A model generated the notes under the pieces. That model searched no databases, was not told where the DNA came from, and was given only the letters and a program-made list of their open reading frames with translations. A program made the translations under genes and the position numbers. Shown piece after piece: positions 12,324 to 14,684 of a DNA stretch of 14,684 nucleotides. The stretch comes from Erysipelotrichaceae bacterium (lineage in GTDB: Bacteria > Bacillota_I > Bacilli_A > Erysipelotrichales > Erysipelotrichaceae): NCBI GenBank assembly GCA_017512625.1, contig JAFWFB010000008.1, positions 1-14,684 of the forward strand, read 5' to 3'. The first letter of the stretch is position 1. Every line of letters starts with the position of its first letter.

Positions 12324-14684
12324 TATCTCTTCTTCTTTTTCTTCTTATCAGCTTTCTCTTTACGGTCCTTGTTACGGTCCTGGTTGGTATTGATGGTGAT
12401 ACGGGCACGGGTACAGAAGATGACAACTTCTTTCTCGATGGTATTCATCATGTCTTCAAACATGGAGTAGCCTTCCTGGACATAAGCCTGTAAAGGATTA
12501 TCTGATGCATAGGAACGCAGATGGATACCGGTCCTAAGCTTGTCCATGGTATCGATGTGATTGATCCAGGCTCTGTCGATCGAGCGTAAGACCAAAGTCT
12601 TTTCTACAGGCAGGATCTCTTGGCGGAAGTCTTCGATCTTGCTTTCGTAAGCATTCCAGGCAGTATCAGTAATGCGTCTGGTAAGCTCTTCGACCTCCAG
12701 ATTGCCAAACTCTTTCAGATAGACTTTAGGTAGAGATAGCTGAGTAAGGACATTCTCGATTCCTTCCTCACTTATCGTCTCTTTCTTGTTAACAACGCTG
12801 ACATTGGCCTTTACCATGTTAGCGATGACTCTTTCATACATCTCTTTGACCAGACTGTGGGAATCCGGATTTTCCAGGATCCGGTTGCGCAGTTCATAGA
12901 TGGTCTCACGCTGCTGGGCGATGACATTGTCATATTCAAGCAGGGTCTTACGGACATCGAAGTTGTATCCTTCAACTCGCTTCTGGGCACTGGAGATGGC
13001 CTTGGTGACCATCGAATTCTCGATTGGTACATCACCCATCATGCCGAAGACGGCTTCCAGTCTCTCGCTGCCGAACCTGACCATCAGATCATCTTCCAGT
13101 GAGACATAGAAGCGGGAGAATCCAGGGTCACCCTGACGTCCGCTTCGTCCACGCAACTGATTGTCGATACGACGGCTTTCGTGACGTTCGGAACCGATGA
13201 CAGCAAGACCGCCCAGTTCGCGGACACCTTCGCCTAGCTTGATATCGGTACCTCTACCGGCCATGTTGGTGGCGATGGTAACGGCACCTTTTCGACCCGC
13301 ATTGGCGATGATCTCTGCTTCACGGGCATGGTTTTTCGCATTCAGCACCTCATGACGGATCTTTCTGGTCGTCAGATAACGGGAAAGCAGTTCACTGGTC
13401 TCAACGGAGATGGTACCGATAAGTACCGGCTGTCCCTTTTGGTGAAGTTCGACGACTTCATCAACCAATGCCGCATATTTGGCTTTCTTGGTACCGTATA
13501 CCAGATCAGGCAGATCCTGTCTTGCGACCGGCTTATTGGTCGGGATCTCGATGACCCGCATGTTATAGGTATCAAGGAACTCTTCCTCTTCGGTTTTCGC
13601 AGTACCGGTCATACCGGCTAATTTATTGTATAGTCTGAAGAAATTCTGATAGGTGATGGTAGCTAAGGTGACGGTCTCACTCTTGATCTGGAGTCCTTCC
13701 TTGGCCTGAACAGCCTGATGCAGACCATCGGACCATTCTCTTCCCTGCATCTTACGGCCGGTATTAGGGTCGACGATGATGACTTCACCATCTTCCACAA
13801 CGTACTCGACATCATTCTTCATGATGAAGTTGGCTCTTAAGGCCTGATTGATGTGGTGTACGAGCTGGGTATTTTCAATATCGTAAAGATTGCTTACCCT
13901 GAAGGATTTTTCCGCTTTGTCAACGCCGCTTTCAGTCAGCTGAACATTGCGGTCCTTGATATCGATGGTATAGTCGATCTCGCTTTTCAGGGATTTTACA
14001 AACTTATCAGCCTGGATATATAGATTCGCAGTCTGTTTGTCACCACCGGAAATGATCAGCGGTGTACGGGAATCATCGATCAGGATCGAGTCGACCTCAT
14101 CGATCAGAGCGAAGTTTAATGGCCGTAAAACACGGTTTTCAACAGTCGTGACCATGTTATCACGCAGATAGTCGAAACCGACTTCCGAGTTGGTCGTATA
14201 GGTGATGTCGCAGTTATAGACATCCCTTTTCTGTTGCGGGGTCAGTTGACGAAGATTAAGGCCGACGGTAAGACCGAGCCATTCGTGGATCTGTCCCATC
14301 CAGCGGGAGTCACGGGTTGCGAGGTAGTCGTTGACAGTAATTACATGGACACCCTTTCCTTCCAGGGCATTTAGATATACCGGGAAGATGGAAGAGTGGG
14401 TCTTTCCTTCACCGGTCTTCTGTTCAGCGATATCGCCACGATGTAGAACAACAGCTGCTTCCAGCTGTACATGGTAAGCATATTCTCCAATGACCCTATA
14501 GGCTGCTTCCCTGATCGTTGCATAGGCTTCAACCAGGATATCATCAAGGGTCTCTCCGTTTTTAAGACGCTCTTTGAATTCGATGGTCTTATGCTTTAAA
14601 GCCTCATCACTGAGATTGCGGTAAGACGGACCTAAAGCCTCGATCTCGTTACAGATCTTATCAATTTCATTGAGGATCTTCTTA
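12323..14684 (-). CDS. secA: Preprotein translocase ATPase SecA (start outside window)
   Basis: 786 codons are visible, and the frame is open to base 14683. Its first residues, KKILNEIDKICNEIEALGP, are near the usual N-terminus, so probably only 10-15 residues are missing. SecA drives proteins through SecYEG using ATP. Motifs: TGEGKT Walker A (14399-14416), VHVITVNDYLATRDS, DEVDSILIDDSRTPLIISG (Walker B), the preprotein-binding region, TNMAGRGTDIKLGEG, and RGRSGRQGDPG. Just before Walker A it reads AEQKTGEGKTHSS, where most SecA have AEMKTGEGKTL. The C-terminus ends in a Lys/Arg tail (KADKKKKKKR) and lacks the CxCxSGx8CH zinc motif that binds SecB or lipid in many species. It is coupled to prfB by a TAATG overlap. 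Confidence 0.97.
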   Translation of the reverse strand, partial: KKILNEIDKICNEIEALGPSYRNLSDEALKHKTIEFKERLKNGETLDDILVEAYATIREAAYRVIGEYAYHVQLEAAVVLHRGDIAEQKTGEGKTHSSIFPVYLNALEGKGVHVITVNDYLATRDSRWMGQIHEWLGLTVGLNLRQLTPQQKRDVYNCDITYTTNSEVGFDYLRDNMVTTVENRVLRPLNFALIDEVDSILIDDSRTPLIISGGDKQTANLYIQADKFVKSLKSEIDYTIDIKDRNVQLTESGVDKAEKSFRVSNLYDIENTQLVHHINQALRANFIMKNDVEYVVEDGEVIIVDPNTGRKMQGREWSDGLHQAVQAKEGLQIKSETVTLATITYQNFFRLYNKLAGMTGTAKTEEEEFLDTYNMRVIEIPTNKPVARQDLPDLVYGTKKAKYAALVDEVVELHQKGQPVLIGTISVETSELLSRYLTTRKIRHEVLNAKNHAREAEIIANAGRKGAVTIATNMAGRGTDIKLGEGVRELGGLAVIGSERHESRRIDNQLRGRSGRQGDPGFSRFYVSLEDDLMVRFGSERLEAVFGMMGDVPIENSMVTKAISSAQKRVEGYNFDVRKTLLEYDNVIAQQRETIYELRNRILENPDSHSLVKEMYERVIANMVKANVSVVNKKETISEEGIENVLTQLSLPKVYLKEFGNLEVEELTRRITDTAWNAYESKIEDFRQEILPVEKTLVLRSIDRAWINHIDTMDKLRTGIHLRSYASDNPLQAYVQEGYSMFEDMMNTIEKEVVIFCTRARITINTNQDRNKDRKEKADKKKKKKR

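Overview
The window looks like chromosomal DNA from a Bacillota (Firmicutes) bacterium of moderate GC content, possibly Erysipelotrichia or a nearby lineage. The evidence is a rsmG-noc-parA-parB run of the Bacillus oriC-flanking type, a secA-prfB pair, a Sua5/YrdC-glyA pair, GGAGG-type ribosome binding sites and short intergenic gaps. The taxon is inferred from gene content and protein flavour, since no marker search was possible. No tRNA, rRNA, CRISPR array, insertion sequence or phage gene was seen. No gap between genes exceeds about 125 bases.

Layout. (1) 1-3006, minus strand: rsmG, a Noc-like protein without its N-terminal domain, parA, parB and the first 35 codons of an oligosaccharide flippase, tightly packed as one apparent operon. 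(2) 3128-5555, plus strand: solitary gpmI, a terminator, then an alpha/beta hydrolase. (3) 5592-6967, minus strand: thyA overlapping folA by 4 bases; thyA carries an in-frame UAG. (4) 7069-8091, plus strand: a threonine-aldolase-type PLP lyase, transcribed divergently from thyA. (5) 8187-11192, plus strand: a CE1-like esterase, the threonylcarbamoyl-AMP synthase tsaC, and glyA, closely coupled; glyA also carries an in-frame UAG. (6) 11223-14684, minus strand: secA (its first few codons lie outside the window) and prfB, sharing one base.

How the genes relate. GlyA makes 5,10-methylene-tetrahydrofolate and glycine, ThyA consumes the methylene-tetrahydrofolate to make dTMP, FolA regenerates tetrahydrofolate, and the aldolase can supply glycine from threonine. 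The two genes interrupted by a stop codon are therefore the producer and the consumer of the same C1 unit.

Most notable observation. Both interruptions are single UAG codons in otherwise full-length, conserved frames. Of 14 natural gene ends visible, eight are UAA, five UGA and only one (noc) UAG; reading through that one enters parA in frame. Two parallel nonsense mutations, consensus errors, or some form of UAG readthrough are all possible. The expected residues (Trp in ThyA, Lys in GlyA) differ, which argues against simple reassignment to one amino acid. Secondary points are the Noc without a CTP-binding domain, a prfB without the usual programmed frameshift, a catabolite-control-like operator before the esterase operon, and an atypical DHFR.
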